From: Limimaricola hongkongensis DSM 17492
Lineage (GTDB): Bacteria > Pseudomonadota > Alphaproteobacteria > Rhodobacterales > Rhodobacteraceae
Assembly (NCBI RefSeq): GCF_000600975.2
Contig: NZ_KK088649.1
Span: 1-64,000, forward strand
Length of the DNA: 64,000 bases
Reading direction: 5' to 3'
The stretch's first letter is position 1. The number at the start of each line of letters is the position of its first letter. The translations under genes and the position numbers were made by a program. The notes beneath the pieces were generated by a model. It saw only the letters and a list, made by a program, of their open reading frames with translations. It made no database searches and was not told the DNA's origin. Shown here piece after piece: positions 42,944-54,551 of the stretch.

Positions 42944-43960
42944 TCAGAACTGGTCTTCGAATTTCTTGGCCAGATCCTCGATGTTGTCCGGCGGCCAGTC
43001 CTCGACGTCCATGCCGAGATGCAGGCCCATGCCCGAAAGCACTTCCTTGATCTCGTTGAGCGACTTGCGGCCGAAGTTCGGGGTGCGGAGCATCTCGGCT
43101 TCGGTCTTCTGGATCAGGTCGCCGATATAGACGATGTTGTCGTTCTTCAGGCAGTTCGCCGAACGCACCGAAAGCTCGAGCTCGTCGACCTTCTTGAGCA
43201 GCAGCGGGTTGAACTCCAGCCCGTCGTCGAGCGCGCCGGCCGAGGCCGATTCCGGCTCGTCGAAGTTGACGAAGATCGACAGCTGGTCCTGCAGGATGCG
43301 CGCGGCATAGGCCACGGCGTCGTCGGGCGTCAGCGAGCCGTCGGTCTCGACCTTCATGGTCAGCTTGTCATAGTCGAGCACCTGCCCCTCGCGGGTCGGC
43401 TGCACGTCGTAGGACACCTTCTTGACCGGCGAATAGATGGCGTCGATGGCGATCATGCCGATCGGCGCGTCCTCGGGCTTGTTGCGGTCGGCCGCGACAT
43501 AGCCCTTGCCGGTGTTGACGGTCAGCTCCATGTAGAGCGACGCGCCATCGTCGAGGTGGCAGATCACGTGATCCTTGTTGAGGATCTCGATGCCCGCAGA
43601 TTCGGAAATGTCACCGGCGGTGACGACGCCGGGGCCGGTCGCCTGGACGGAGAGCCGCTTGGGGCCTTCGACTTCCATGCGGATCGACACGCCCTTGAGG
43701 TTGAGCACCACGTCGGTCACGTCTTCGCGGACGCCCGAGATCGAGGAGAACTCGTGCAGGACATTGTCGATCTGGACGGAGGTGATGGCCGCGCCCTGCA
43801 GCGACGACATCAGCACGCGGCGCAGCGCGTTGCCGAGCGTCAGGCCGAAGCCACGCTCCAGCGGCTCGGCGACGACGGTGGCCTGCCGGGCGGGGTCGTT
43901 GCCGGGGCGGACGTCGAGCTGCGTCGGTTTGATCAGCTCGGCCCAATTCTTGTGGATCAT
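42944..43960 (-). CDS. rpoA: RNA polymerase subunit alpha
   Basis: A 338-aa alpha subunit. The N-terminal assembly domain (about 1-235) contains [19 protein letters not shown]; a linker and the C-terminal domain that contacts UP elements and activators (about 260-325) follow. The ATG at 43960 has GGAGGG upstream; an extra upstream in-frame start would add four residues. Sits between rpsK and rplQ as usual. Confidence 0.97.
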   Translation of the reverse strand: MIHKNWAELIKPTQLDVRPGNDPARQATVVAEPLERGFGLTLGNALRRVLMSSLQGAAITSVQIDNVLHEFSSISGVREDVTDVVLNLKGVSIRMEVEGPKRLSVQATGPGVVTAGDISESAGIEILNKDHVICHLDDGASLYMELTVNTGKGYVAADRNKPEDAPIGMIAIDAIYSPVKKVSYDVQPTREGQVLDYDKLTMKVETDGSLTPDDAVAYAARILQDQLSIFVNFDEPESASAGALDDGLEFNPLLLKKVDELELSVRSANCLKNDNIVYIGDLIQKTEAEMLRTPNFGRKSLNEIKEVLSGMGLHLGMDVEDWPPDNIEDLAKKFEDQF

Positions 43961-44075
43961 GCGTCCCTCCATTCCTGTCCGCGCTCCATGGTCCCGAAGA
44001 GCCGGACGCCCGAGGTTTCAAAATGACGGATCGGGGCCGCGCAGACAGGCGCGGCCCCGGATAGGTGGTTCTGGT

Positions 44076-44468
44076 TCAGACGCGGCGGCGCTTCGGCGGG
44101 CGGCAGCCGTTATGGGCGATCGGCGTCACGTCGCGGATCGACGTGATGTTGAAGCCGACGGCGGCCAGCGCGCGCAGCGCGCTCTCGCGGCCCGAACCGG
44201 GGCCCTGCACTTCGACCTCGAGCGTCTTGACGCCGTGGTCCTGCGCCTTGCGGCCCGCATCCTCGGCGGCCAGCTGGGCGGCGTAGGGGGTCGACTTGCG
44301 CGAGCCCTTGAAGCCCATGGTGCCGGCGGACGACCAGGAGATCGCGTTGCCCTGCACGTCCGAGATCAGGATCTTGGTGTTGTTGAACGAAGAGTTCACA
44401 TGCGCCACGCCAGCGGCGATGTTCTTGGAGACCTTCTTCTTGCCTCCGCGACGGGTATCACGTGCCAT
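44076..44468 (-). CDS. rpsK: 30S ribosomal protein S11
   Basis: A 130-aa S11 of the small-subunit platform. The VNSSFNNT motif and the C-terminal [18 protein letters not shown] end are diagnostic. It follows rpsM by 12 nt. Confidence 0.98.
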   Translation of the reverse strand: MARDTRRGGKKKVSKNIAAGVAHVNSSFNNTKILISDVQGNAISWSSAGTMGFKGSRKSTPYAAQLAAEDAGRKAQDHGVKTLEVEVQGPGSGRESALRALAAVGFNITSIRDVTPIAHNGCRPPKRRRV

Positions 44469-44480
44469 CGAAGCGCCTCC

Positions 44481-44849
44481 TTATTTCTTCTTGCCGGCAA
44501 TGGCCTTTGCGGGGCCTTTGCGGGTGCGTGCGTTGGTATGGGTGCGCTGGCCGCGGACCGGCAGGTTGCGACGGTGGCGCAGGCCACGGTAGCAGCCGAG
44601 ATCCATCAGGCGCTTGATGTTCATCGTGGTCTCGCGACGCAGGTCGCCTTCCACGGTGAGGTTGGCGTCGATGTGCTCGCGGATCGACAGCACTTCGGCG
44701 TCGGACAGGTCGTTGACCCGGCGGGTGACGTCGATGCCGACGGCTTCGCAGATCTGGCGGGCGGTGGTGTCACCGATACCGGTGATGTAGGTGAGGGCGA
44801 TCGGAACCCGCTTCGCGGTCGGGATGTTCACGCCGGCAATACGTGCCAC
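44481..44849 (-). CDS. rpsM: 30S ribosomal protein S13
   Basis: A 122-aa S13 of the subunit head. ARIAGVNIP opens the protein and TNARTRKGP lies near the end. The start codon is GTG with AAAGGA about 8 nt upstream. First gene of a unit with its own promoter at 45002-45030, so rpsM-rpsK-rpoA-rplQ can be made apart from secY-adk. Confidence 0.97.
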   Translation of the reverse strand: MARIAGVNIPTAKRVPIALTYITGIGDTTARQICEAVGIDVTRRVNDLSDAEVLSIREHIDANLTVEGDLRRETTMNIKRLMDLGCYRGLRHRRNLPVRGQRTHTNARTRKGPAKAIAGKKK

Positions 44850-44869
44850 GTTTTGCGTCCTTTCGTTGC

Positions 44870-44895
44870 GGCTCCGTTATGCCGGAGCCTTTTTT
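44870..44895 (+). terminator. Rightward terminator in the rpsM leader
   Basis: GGCTCCG-TTATGC-CGGAGCC followed by six Ts forms a textbook terminator on the plus strand, opposite to all genes nearby. On the minus strand the same stem sits 20 nt before the rpsM start, so it could act as a leader hairpin instead. Confidence 0.65.
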
Positions 44896-45001
44896 CACAA
44901 CTGAGGCCCGGACGAACCGGGCCGCACTCTGCGAGGTGATCCGCGCCGGGACAGGAGCGACCCGCACACCGGCACGAAATGATTCCCTTGCGGGATGGGG
45001 C

Positions 45002-45030
45002 TGTCTATGGGCGGACGGGCAGAGGGTCAA
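45002..45030 (-). promoter_or_regulatory. Sigma-70-type promoter for rpsM operon
   Basis: TTGACC (45030-45025) and TAGACA (45007-45002) are separated by exactly 17 nt in the 211-nt gap between adk and rpsM. The leader to rpsM would be about 145 nt. Confidence 0.65.
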
Positions 45031-45060
45031 GCCCCCTGCCCGCGCCACGCGATCGCCCGC

Positions 45061-45725
45061 TCAGGCGTCCTGGGTCTGCTGGCCCAGAAGACCCGCGATC
45101 TCGGCCGAAACCTCCTCGATCGCGGCAAGACCGTTGACGCTCTCGAGCTGGCCTTTGGCGTGGTAGTAGCCGATCAGCGGCGAGGTCTGCTTGTAATAGG
45201 CCAGAAGCCGGGTGCGCAGCGCGTCCTCGTTGTCGTCGGCGCGGCGCGTGATCTCGGTCGCGCCGCATTCGGCGCAGGCGCCGTCCGCCGGGATCGGCCG
45301 GGTCACGTCGTGATAGACCGCGCCGCAATTGGCGCAGGTGGCGCGGCCGGTGATGCGCGCGACCAGCACCTCGTCATCGACCCGCATCTCGATCACGTGG
45401 TCGAGGCTCTGGCCCAGCTCGTCGAGCAGCGCGGCCAGCGCGTCGGCCTGCGCCAGCGTGCGCGGGAAGCCGTCGAAGATATAGCCGCCGGCCTCCTTGC
45501 CCGAGGTGAGCTTTTCGCGGATCAGGCCGATGACGATCTCGTCGGTGACCAGCTCGCCGCGATCCATCACGTCGGCGACGCGGCGGCCCATCTCGGTGCC
45601 CGAGGAGCGGGCCTCGCGCAGCATGTCGCCGGTGGAGAGCTGGACCATGCCGCGCCCTTCGACCAGGCGCTTGGCCTGCGTGCCCTTGCCCGCCCCCGGC
45701 GGTCCCAGAAGAATGATGTTCACGG

Positions 45726-45729
<4 letters not shown>
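45061..45729 (-). CDS. adk: Adenylate kinase
   Basis: A 222-aa adenylate kinase, long-lid type: ATP + AMP to 2 ADP. The P-loop GPPGAGKGT is near residue 8, and FDGFPRT follows. The lid has four Cys (CANC and CAEC, spaced by about 19 residues), the zinc-binding version. Its ATG overlaps the secY stop by 4 nt, the classical coupling. Confidence 0.97.
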
Positions 45730-47099
<1,370 letters not shown>

Positions 47100-47205
47100 C
47101 GGGGCTCTCTTGTCATGTCAGCGCCGCCGGACCGGGATCTTCCGGTCGGCGGCGCGGGAACAGTCGGTGACGGAGGCGGGGAGCGCAAGGCCCCCCGGCC
47201 ACCGA

Positions 47206-47682
47206 TTATTCGGCGGCGGCCGCCGGCGCGGTGAGGGTGAGCTTGCCGCCCGCCTTCTCGACCGCCTCGACCGCGCCCTTGGAGGCGCCGGTGACGGCGA
47301 TGTTGGCCTTGGAGGTGAACTCGCCCTTCGACAGGACGCGCACGCCGTCACGCTTGCGACGGATCACGCCCGACGCGACCAGCGCGTCCTCGGTGATGTC
47401 CTGGGCGGCGTCGATCTTGCCGGCGTCGATGAACTTCTGGATCAGGCCCAGGTTGACGACGGCGTATTCGCGGCGGTTCGGCTTGTTGAAGCCACGCTTG
47501 GGCAGACGCTGGTAGAGCGGCATCTGGCCGCCCTCGTAGCCCTTGATGGCCACGCCCGAACGGGATTTCTGACCCTTGATACCACGGCCGCCCATCTTGC
47601 CGGTGCCGGAGCCCGGACCACGGCCGACGCGCTTGGCTTTCTTGGCCGCACCCGGGTTGTCGCGCAGTTCGTTGAGTTTCAT
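47206..47682 (-). CDS. rplO: 50S ribosomal protein L15
   Basis: A 158-aa L15 beginning [14 protein letters not shown], with the Gly-rich [19 protein letters not shown] stretch near residues 21-39. The ATG at 47682 follows GGAGAAG. It is separated from rpmD by nearly 300 nt that hold a terminator and a new promoter, so it heads the rplO-secY-adk unit. Confidence 0.97.
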   Translation of the reverse strand: MKLNELRDNPGAAKKAKRVGRGPGSGTGKMGGRGIKGQKSRSGVAIKGYEGGQMPLYQRLPKRGFNKPNRREYAVVNLGLIQKFIDAGKIDAAQDITEDALVASGVIRRKRDGVRVLSKGEFTSKANIAVTGASKGAVEAVEKAGGKLTLTAPAAAAE

Positions 47683-47779
47683 GTCGCTTCTCCTTGTGCC
47701 GGAACTGCCCCCCAGCGACGGAACGGGCAAACGCGGCTTCGTTGAATGGATTCGGGGCCTTCGGAAAGGCCACCGGCGG

Positions 47780-47808
47780 CGTATACGCCCGATGGCGCCA
47801 CCATGCAA
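47780..47808 (-). promoter_or_regulatory. Promoter for rplO-secY-adk
   Basis: TTGCAT (47808-47803) and TATACG (47785-47780) with a 17-nt spacer, about 100 nt upstream of rplO and just downstream of the rpmD terminator. The -10 matches that of the rpsL promoter exactly. Confidence 0.7.
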
Positions 47809-47918
47809 GCCGCGCGCCATGACGCCCGCGCGCCGCACGCCACAAAGGGCACGGCTGCTGACCGTTTCGCGCGCGAAACATGCGCCCCCGGCGTGACGGC
47901 ATGACGGGCGCATATGCG

Positions 47919-47951
47919 AAAAGGGCGCCGCGGTTCCCCGCGGCGCCCCTT
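47919..47951 (-). terminator. Terminator after rpmD, inside the spc operon
   Basis: An 11-bp stem (GGGCGCCGCGG with CCGCGGCGCCC, 4-nt loop) followed by TTTTCG on the minus strand, 23 nt after the rpmD stop. It breaks the spc operon between rpmD and rplO. Confidence 0.85.
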
Positions 47952-47973
47952 CCGTTCGCGCTGAGCCGGTGGC

Positions 47974-48159
47974 TCAGGCCTTTTCTTCGACGATCTGCAC
48001 GAGGTGCGGGATCGAGTTCACCATGCCGCGCACCGAGGGGGTGTCCTCGAGCTCGCGGGTGCGGTGCATCTTGTTGAGACCCAGGCCCTTCAGCGTGGCA
48101 CGCTGCGAGGCGGGGCGACGGATCGGCGAGCCGATCTGCTTGACGACGATGGTTGCCAT
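47974..48159 (-). CDS. rpmD: 50S ribosomal protein L30
   Basis: A 61-aa L30 with the [23 protein letters not shown] core. Follows rpsE by 11 nt and ends the first spc transcription unit at a strong terminator. Confidence 0.97.
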   Translation of the reverse strand: MATIVVKQIGSPIRRPASQRATLKGLGLNKMHRTRELEDTPSVRGMVNSIPHLVQIVEEKA

Positions 48160-48170
48160 GTCCGCTCTCC

Positions 48171-48728
48171 TCAGGCTTCGGCGACTTCGGCGCTGGCCTC
48201 TTCGGGCTTGCGCAGAATGTCGGCGACCTTCTTGCCGCGACGCTGGGCGACCGCACGCGGCGACTGCTCGGCCTTCAGGCCGTCCAGCGTGGCGCGGATC
48301 ATGTTGTAGGGGTTCTGCGAGCCCAGCGACTTGGACACGACGTCCTGGAGGCCGAGCATCTCGAACACCGCACGCATCGGGCCGCCGGCGATGATGCCGG
48401 TACCCGCGGGCGCCGCCCGCATGACGACACGGCCGGCGCCGTGGCGGCCTTCCATGTCGTGGTGCAGGGTCCGACCCTCGCGCAGCGGCACGCGGATCAG
48501 GTTGCGGCGCGCCTGCTCGGTGGCCTTGCGGATGGCCTCGGGGACCTCCTTGGCCTTGCCCTTGCCGAAACCGACGCGGCCCTTCTGGTCGCCGACGACG
48601 ACGAGCGCCGCGAAGCCGAAGCGCTTGCCGCCCTTGACCGTCTTCGACACCCGGTTGATCGCCACGAGACGATCGGCGAATTCCGGGTTCTCGTCGCGGT
48701 CGCGGCGACGGTTGTCACGTTCTGCCAT
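48171..48728 (-). CDS. rpsE: 30S ribosomal protein S5
   Basis: A 185-aa S5 involved in decoding accuracy and mRNA helicase action. The N-terminal double-stranded RNA domain (about 20-85, with [15 protein letters not shown]) is followed by the C-terminal domain with [15 protein letters not shown]. An Arg/Asp-rich N-terminus of about 15 residues is normal for the group. Confidence 0.98.
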   Translation of the reverse strand: MAERDNRRRDRDENPEFADRLVAINRVSKTVKGGKRFGFAALVVVGDQKGRVGFGKGKAKEVPEAIRKATEQARRNLIRVPLREGRTLHHDMEGRHGAGRVVMRAAPAGTGIIAGGPMRAVFEMLGLQDVVSKSLGSQNPYNMIRATLDGLKAEQSPRAVAQRRGKKVADILRKPEEASAEVAEA

Positions 48729-48739
48729 GTTACGTCTCC

Positions 48740-49099
48740 TCAGATCTTCAGGCCGGCGTCACGCGCCGCGTCAGCGAGCGCCTTGACCTTGCCGTGGAAC
48801 AGGAAGCCGCCGCGGTCGAAATAGGCTTCGGACACGCCGGCCTTCTTCGCACGCTCCGCGATCGCCGCACCGACCTTGGCGGCCGCCTCGACGTTGTTCT
48901 TCCCGACGATGCCCAGATCCTTCTCGAGCGAGGAGGCCGAGGCGAGAGTGACGCCGTTCACGTCGTCGATCAGCTGCACGCTGATGTTCTTGTTGCTGCG
49001 GTGCACGGAGAGACGCGGACGATCCGCGTTCACCTTGCGCAGCTTGCTCCGGACGCGCTGACGGCGCTTCAGGAACAGATCCCGTTTGCTGTTTGCCAT
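48740..49099 (-). CDS. rplR: 50S ribosomal protein L18
   Basis: A 119-aa 5S-rRNA-binding L18. [13 protein letters not shown] near residue 28 and [20 protein letters not shown] at the end are typical. Between rplF and rpsE with 11-12 nt gaps. Confidence 0.98.
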   Translation of the reverse strand: MANSKRDLFLKRRQRVRSKLRKVNADRPRLSVHRSNKNISVQLIDDVNGVTLASASSLEKDLGIVGKNNVEAAAKVGAAIAERAKKAGVSEAYFDRGGFLFHGKVKALADAARDAGLKI

Positions 49100-49111
49100 T
49101 TTTTCGCGTCC

Positions 49112-49645
49112 TTACTTCTTCTTGCCTTCCTTGCGGAAGATGAACTCGCCTTTGTAGCGGATGCCCTTGCCCTTGTAGGGCTCCGGGGCGCGCCACTCGC
49201 GAATGTTCGCCGCAACCTGACCCACGAGCTGCTGGTCGATGCCTTCGACCACCACCTCGGTCTGCTTCGGGGCCGTGACGGTCACGCCTTCCGGCACCTC
49301 GAAGTTCACGTCGTGGCTGTAGCCGAGCGCCAGCTTCAGGGTGTTGCCCTGCATCTGCGCGCGGTAGCCGACGCCCTGGATCTCGAGCTCTTTCTTGAAG
49401 CCCTCGGAGACCCCGGTGACGAGGTTCTGGACCATCGAGCGGGACATGCCCCACTGCTGACGGGACCGCTTGGACAGGCCGCGCGGGGTGATCGACACCG
49501 CGCCGTCTTCGACGGCGAGGGTGACGTCGTCGGTGGCGGTGAAGCTGCGGGTGCCCTTGGGGCCCTTCACTTCGACCGTCTGGCCGCTGACATTGGCGGT
49601 GACGCCGCTGGGCAGAGCGACCGGGCGTTTACCGATACGAGACAT
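49112..49645 (-). CDS. rplF: 50S ribosomal protein L6
   Basis: A 177-aa two-domain L6. It opens MSRIGKRPV; the C-terminal [16 protein letters not shown] motif is diagnostic. Twelve nt after rpsH. Confidence 0.98.
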   Translation of the reverse strand: MSRIGKRPVALPSGVTANVSGQTVEVKGPKGTRSFTATDDVTLAVEDGAVSITPRGLSKRSRQQWGMSRSMVQNLVTGVSEGFKKELEIQGVGYRAQMQGNTLKLALGYSHDVNFEVPEGVTVTAPKQTEVVVEGIDQQLVGQVAANIREWRAPEPYKGKGIRYKGEFIFRKEGKKK

Positions 49646-49657
49646 TCCGGACCCTCC

Positions 49658-50050
49658 TTAGAATACGGTGCAAAGCACTTCGCCGCCGACATTGGCTGCG
49701 CGTGCGTTTGCATCCGACATCACGCCGCGGGGCGTGGAGACGATGGAGACGCCCAGACCCTGGCGCGGAGCCGGCAGGTCGGAGACGCTCATGTAGACGC
49801 GGCGACCGGGCTTGGAGACCCGCTTCAGCTCACGGATCACCGGCGCGCCTTCGTAGTAGCGCAGGCTGATCTCGAGAGCGGGGTGCCCGTCCTTGCCCGT
49901 GGTCGGCTCGTAGCCGCGGATGTAGCCTTCGTCGGCCAGGACGTCGAGCACCCAGCCGCGCAGCTTGGAGGCGGGGGTGATGACGGTGGACTTGTGACGC
50001 ATCTGCGCGTTGCGGATGCGGGTCAGCATATCACCGATGGGATCGTTCAT
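49658..50050 (-). CDS. rpsH: 30S ribosomal protein S8
   Basis: A 130-aa S8 (central-domain 16S binder, classical spc-operon autoregulator in E. coli). [14 protein letters not shown] opens the protein, and [13 protein letters not shown] lies near the end. Follows rpsN by 13 nt. Confidence 0.98.
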   Translation of the reverse strand: MNDPIGDMLTRIRNAQMRHKSTVITPASKLRGWVLDVLADEGYIRGYEPTTGKDGHPALEISLRYYEGAPVIRELKRVSKPGRRVYMSVSDLPAPRQGLGVSIVSTPRGVMSDANARAANVGGEVLCTVF

Positions 50051-50063
50051 CTGTGGACCCTCC

Positions 50064-50369
50064 TTACCAGCTCGACTTGACCATGCCGGGGATTTCCCCG
50101 TTCGAGCCGAGCTCGCGCAGCATGATCCGGCTGAGTTTCAGCTTACGATAGTAGGCGTGCGGACGCCCCGTCAGCTGGCAGCGGTTGTGAAGACGGGTGG
50201 GCGAGCTGTTGCGCGGCAGTTGCGCGAGCTTCAGGTTCGCCTTGAAGCGCTCTTCCACGGGCTTGTCTTTGTCGTTCGCGATCGCCTTGAGCTCGGCGCG
50301 CTTGGCGGCATACTGAGCCACCAGACGCTCGCGCTTCTTCTCGCGTTCGATCATGGATTTCTTGGCCAT
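50064..50369 (-). CDS. rpsN: 30S ribosomal protein S14
   Basis: A 101-aa S14 of the long, zinc-free type (no CxxC pairs; a single Cys in RCQLTGRPH). The C-terminal [11 protein letters not shown] and GMVKSSW end are conserved. Confidence 0.98.
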   Translation of the reverse strand: MAKKSMIEREKKRERLVAQYAAKRAELKAIANDKDKPVEERFKANLKLAQLPRNSSPTRLHNRCQLTGRPHAYYRKLKLSRIMLRELGSNGEIPGMVKSSW

Positions 50370-50391
50370 ATCTCTCTTTTCCTCCCGCGGA

Positions 50392-50955
50392 TCAGCTGTT
50401 GAACGGCATGTTGAAATGCTTCAACAGCGCCTTCGCTTCCGCGTCGGTCTTCGCGGTGGTGCAGATGACGATATCCATGCCCCAGACCTCGTCGACCTTG
50501 TCGAAGTTGATCTCCGGGAACACGATGTGCTCCTTCAGGCCGACGGCGTAGTTGCCGTTGCCGTCGAAGCTCTTGCCCGGCACGCCGCGGAAGTCGCGGA
50601 TGCGCGGCATCGCCACGGTGATCAGGCGGTCGAGGAATTCGTACATCCGGTCGCCACGCAGGGTCACCTTCGCACCGAGCGGCATGTCCTCGCGGACGCG
50701 GAAGCCGGCGATCGACTTCTTGGCCTTGGTGACGACGGCGCGCTGACCGGCGATGGTCGAAAGATCGTCCTGGGCGGACTTGGCTTTCTTGGAATCGCGG
50801 ACGGCCTCGGCCCCGGCGCCGATGTTCAGGACGATCTTGTCCAGGCGCGGGATCTGCATGTCGTTCTTGTAGCCGAACTCTTCGCGGAGCTTGGCCTTGA
50901 TCTCGTCGGCGAAGGTCGCCTTGAGACGCGGGGTGTAGTTCGCGGTATCGAGCAT
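50392..50955 (-). CDS. rplE: 50S ribosomal protein L5
   Basis: A 187-aa 5S-rRNA-binding L5 that also contacts the P-site t[16 protein letters not shown] and [13 protein letters not shown] are the recognisable segments. Its ATG shares one base with the rplX stop (TGATG). Confidence 0.98.
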   Translation of the reverse strand: MLDTANYTPRLKATFADEIKAKLREEFGYKNDMQIPRLDKIVLNIGAGAEAVRDSKKAKSAQDDLSTIAGQRAVVTKAKKSIAGFRVREDMPLGAKVTLRGDRMYEFLDRLITVAMPRIRDFRGVPGKSFDGNGNYAVGLKEHIVFPEINFDKVDEVWGMDIVICTTAKTDAEAKALLKHFNMPFNS

Positions 50956-51260
50956 CAGATCACGTCCCCGGTGGTCTTGGCGAAACGCACCTTCTTGCCG
51001 TCTTCCTCGCGGAAGCCGACGCGGGCCGCTTTGCCGTTGGCATCGACGATGGCCAGGTTCGACAGCTGGATCGGCATCGCCTTGGGCTGACGGCCACCCT
51101 GGTCGGTCTGGCTTTGCTTGACGTGGCGGATCGCGACGTTGATCCCCTCGACCACGGCCTTGCCGGCCTTGGGATCGACGGACTGGATCTCGCCGGTCTT
51201 GCCCTTGTCCTTGCCGGTCAGGACGACGACCTTGTCACCTTTGCGGAGTTTGGCAGCCAT
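50955..51260 (-). CDS. rplX: 50S ribosomal protein L24
   Basis: A 101-aa L24, an early assembly initiator. The KOW motif ([17 protein letters not shown]) is at the N-terminus. One-base overlaps link it to rplN before it and rplE after it. Confidence 0.98.
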   Translation of the reverse strand: MAAKLRKGDKVVVLTGKDKGKTGEIQSVDPKAGKAVVEGINVAIRHVKQSQTDQGGRQPKAMPIQLSNLAIVDANGKAARVGFREEDGKKVRFAKTTGDVI

Positions 51261-51628
51261 TACAGCACCTCCGGAGCGAGCGAGATGATCTTCATGAAGT
51301 TCTTCGCGCGCAGCTCACGAACCACCGGCCCGAAGATACGGGTGCCGACCGGCTCGTTGTTGTTGTTGAGAATGACGGCCGCGTTGCGGTCGAAGCGGAT
51401 CGAAGTGCCGTCTTCGCGGCGAACTTCCTTGGCGGTGCGCACGACGACGGCCTTGCGGACGTCACCTTTCTTCACGCGGCCACGGGGGATCGCTTCCTTG
51501 ACGGACACCACGATGATGTCGCCGACCGACGCATACCGGCGGTGCGAACCGCCGAGGACCTTGATGCACTGCACCCGGCGTGCGCCGGAGTTGTCAGCGA
51601 CATCCAGATTGGTCTGCATCTGGATCAT
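51260..51628 (-). CDS. rplN: 50S ribosomal protein L14
   Basis: A 122-aa L14 beginning [19 protein letters not shown], with the conserved [10 protein letters not shown]-like segment and [10 protein letters not shown]. It follows rpsQ by about 75 nt. Confidence 0.98.
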   Translation of the reverse strand: MIQMQTNLDVADNSGARRVQCIKVLGGSHRRYASVGDIIVVSVKEAIPRGRVKKGDVRKAVVVRTAKEVRREDGTSIRFDRNAAVILNNNNEPVGTRIFGPVVRELRAKNFMKIISLAPEVL

Positions 51629-51703
51629 GGGTTTCTCCCGACCTTTGGGGGGCTCGCTATGGCCTTCTCCCCAGGGTTTCGTTCAAGCTGGAACGTGGGC
51701 GCC

Positions 51704-51934
51704 TTACTCGGCGATCACTTCCCAGCGCTTGGTCTTGGATTTCGGGGCGCATTCCTGGATGCGGACGATGTCGCCCACATTGTAGGTGTTCGCCTCGTCG
51801 TGAGCCCGGTACTTCTTGGACTTACGGATGGTCTTCTTCAGAACCGGGTGCGTGAACCGGCGCTCGATCGACACGGTGACGGTCTGCGCGTTCTGGTTCG
51901 AGGTCACGACGCCTTGCAGGATGCGTTTGGGCAT
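51704..51934 (-). CDS. rpsQ: 30S ribosomal protein S17
   Basis: A 76-aa OB-fold S17 beginning [13 protein letters not shown], with [14 protein letters not shown] and [11 protein letters not shown]. Four nt separate it from rpmC. Confidence 0.98.
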   Translation of the reverse strand: MPKRILQGVVTSNQNAQTVTVSIERRFTHPVLKKTIRKSKKYRAHDEANTYNVGDIVRIQECAPKSKTKRWEVIAE

Positions 51935-51938
51935 GGGC

Positions 51939-52154
51939 TCAGGCCTCCGTGCCGGCGGCTTCGGCCGCCTTCTGGTTCAGGATGGTGTGGATGCGGGCGA
52001 CGTCGCGCTTGACGACGCGCATCCGCGCGGTGTTCTCGAGCTGGCCGGTGGCCTGCTGGAAGCGCAGGTTGAACGCTTCTTTCTTCAGGTCGACGAGAGT
52101 CTCGCGGAGCTGGTCCGCGGACTTGTCGCGGAGTTCCTTGGCATGCAGCGCCAT
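51939..52154 (-). CDS. rpmC: 50S ribosomal protein L29
   Basis: A 71-aa L29 at the peptide-exit side of the ribosome. [19 protein letters not shown] opens it and [14 protein letters not shown] closes the core. Normally it follows rplP directly; here an HNH-nuclease gene lies between them, and a new promoter drives rpmC. Confidence 0.97.
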   Translation of the reverse strand: MALHAKELRDKSADQLRETLVDLKKEAFNLRFQQATGQLENTARMRVVKRDVARIHTILNQKAAEAAGTEA

Positions 52155-52240
52155 GGGGCTTTCCTTTCGACATCACCGGAAGGCCCCTTTCATCATCGAG
52201 AGGGTCACCCTGATTCCGGTGGATAGGTGAATGAGCGCTG

Positions 52241-52270
52241 TCCCTAGACGGAATGGGCCGGGGATGCAAA
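52241..52270 (-). promoter_or_regulatory. Promoter for rpmC and downstream spc genes
   Basis: TTGCAT (52270-52265) and TAGGGA (52246-52241) with an 18-nt spacer, 87 nt upstream of rpmC and downstream of the HNH gene. It resembles the other promoters of the cluster and would restart transcription after the insertion. Confidence 0.6.
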
Positions 52271-52338
52271 CCCTTTCTCGGACGGGGCACCGTGTCGTGC
52301 CTGTAGGGTCGAGCTACCATCGAAGCGCTTCGGCTCGC

Positions 52339-53265
52339 TCAGCTCCAAGGTAGAGCTTCATCCGGGGTCATTGATACTTGCCCGAACACGTTCTCTCTAT
52401 GCCAGCGCAGGTTTTCTGGGTGGGGCCAGTCATGCCGGTCATTCGGCTTACGGAGGCGTCCATCCGGGACGATGAGTCGGTCCACGACCTCACCGGGGAC
52501 TTTGTTCCGCGACACCAAGATCGTCCAGTCCTCAGCAACGGAGATGAGACCGCGATCGAACATCCAATGCAACGTTCCTGACAATGCCAGGCCGTTACGG
52601 ACCGAGTCGCTTCCCTGTTTATCAACCGGGCGAATATGCGCTGCTTGCACTTCCGGACGGCCGCCGCCATTTCTGAGCCGAAGTCCTGAAATCGCACAGC
52701 GATAGTCGTAAGCTTCCCTGACCCGGCGCCTAAACGCGACATCTCGGTAGGCACGTTTGGTCAATCGTTCGAGAATGGGGCGCTCGAATGCAAGTGCCTC
52801 CTCCGCCATGGCCGAAGAGGGACTTCCATATCTCCTGGCTTCCATTTCCTCGAGATGCTGCGGCAGTCCTATGTTCACGATCCTAGCAAAATCAGCCTCA
52901 GGCAACTTGCGGACAGCCTGTTGCTGAGCGCCTCCCTTTTTAGGGGTTCCATCCGGATGTGAGAGCAATGTTTCGAGCGGGCGGCCCTCAATTAAACGAG
53001 CGACATTTTCATCGAATGGCAGGAAGCTGCCGGGTTCGATCAACGCCAAATAGCGATCGGCGACTCCCGGCTTGGGAATGATCGCCGCAATCTTGGCGAC
53101 CGCAAAATAGGCGCGCGGACCGGCTTTCACCGGTTCATAATACACAACCCAATCGCCGACGCCTTCGCGCATAGCCTTCAAGTAGGCTTTCGGAAAATCA
53201 TACCGGGTATCCAGCTCGTCCTCATAGATGGAGTCAGCTCGATGCAGGAGAACAAGTTTGGTCAT
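52339..53265 (-). CDS. HNH (HNH_2-type) endonuclease domain protein
   Basis: A 308-aa protein. The C-terminal half carries an HNH_2-type nuclease: C190AISGL, then AAH210IRPV, N224GLALSG and H233WMFDRGL, with the three catalytic residues intact. The N-terminal part (about 1-135, YDFPKAYLKA and GDWVVYYEPVKAG then YFAVAKI) looks like a compact PUA/EVE-like recognition domain, a tentative reading. Base composition is visibly less GC-rich than the flanking ribosomal genes, suggesting transfer. The ATG at 53265 begins the family-like sequence. Possible roles are modification-dependent restriction or another defence or repair nuclease; none is proven. Confidence 0.85.
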   Translation of the reverse strand: MTKLVLLHRADSIYEDELDTRYDFPKAYLKAMREGVGDWVVYYEPVKAGPRAYFAVAKIAAIIPKPGVADRYLALIEPGSFLPFDENVARLIEGRPLETLLSHPDGTPKKGGAQQQAVRKLPEADFARIVNIGLPQHLEEMEARRYGSPSSAMAEEALAFERPILERLTKRAYRDVAFRRRVREAYDYRCAISGLRLRNGGGRPEVQAAHIRPVDKQGSDSVRNGLALSGTLHWMFDRGLISVAEDWTILVSRNKVPGEVVDRLIVPDGRLRKPNDRHDWPHPENLRWHRENVFGQVSMTPDEALPWS

Positions 53266-53344
53266 AGGCCCACCGAATAGATAGCCGCAGGTTGTGGCAA
53301 GAGGTTGCACGCAACCCGAACCCACTAAAGACAAGCTGCCGGCA

Positions 53345-53378
53345 AAGCAAAAGCCCCCGCCGATCGCTCGGCGGGGGC
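53345..53378 (-). terminator. Terminator after rplP
   Basis: A perfect 11-bp stem (GCCCCCGCCGA with TCGGCGGGGGC, 4-nt loop) followed by TTTTGCTTTG on the minus strand, 36 nt past the rplP stop. It separates the S10 part of the cluster from the HNH gene. Confidence 0.88.
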
Positions 53379-53414
53379 CTTCGTGTCGTGCGCGGGGGCC
53401 GAAGCCCCCTGCCC

Positions 53415-53828
53415 TTACCAGTCCTCGCGGACCACGGTGCGGGTCTTGATCGGCAGCTTCATCGCGGCGAGGCGAAGAGCTTCGCGGGCGACGCTTTCGC
53501 TGACGCCGTCGATCTCGAACATCACGCGGCCCGGCTTGACCTTGGCGGCCCAGAAGTCGACCGAACCCTTACCCTTACCCATCCGGACTTCGGTGGGCTT
53601 GGAGGTCACGGGCGTGTCCGGGAAGATCCGGATCCAGACCCGGCCCTGACGCTTCATGTGGCGGGTCAGGGCGCGGCGGGCGGCCTCGATCTGACGCGCG
53701 GTGATGCGCTCGGGCTGCACGGCCTTCAGGCCATAGGACCCGAAGTCCAGGTTGAAGCCGCCCTTGGCTTCGCCGTGGATCCGGCCCTTGTGCTGCTTGC
53801 GGAACTTAGTGCGCTTCGGTTGAAGCAT
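53415..53828 (-). CDS. rplP: 50S ribosomal protein L16
   Basis: A 137-aa L16 near the A-site tRNA and peptidyl-transferase centre. [16 protein letters not shown] opens it, and [20 protein letters not shown] lies mid-protein. Last gene of the rpsJ-rplP transcription unit here. Confidence 0.98.
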   Translation of the reverse strand: MLQPKRTKFRKQHKGRIHGEAKGGFNLDFGSYGLKAVQPERITARQIEAARRALTRHMKRQGRVWIRIFPDTPVTSKPTEVRMGKGKGSVDFWAAKVKPGRVMFEIDGVSESVAREALRLAAMKLPIKTRTVVREDW

Positions 53829-53843
53829 GTTTCAACCCTCCCC

Positions 53844-54550
<707 letters not shown>

Positions 54551-54551
<1 letters not shown>

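Noticed and set aside
53266-53334. 23-residue N-terminal extension of the HNH protein
   Set aside because: Family-like sequence begins at the ATG 53265; the upstream codons are close to the rplP terminator and look non-coding.
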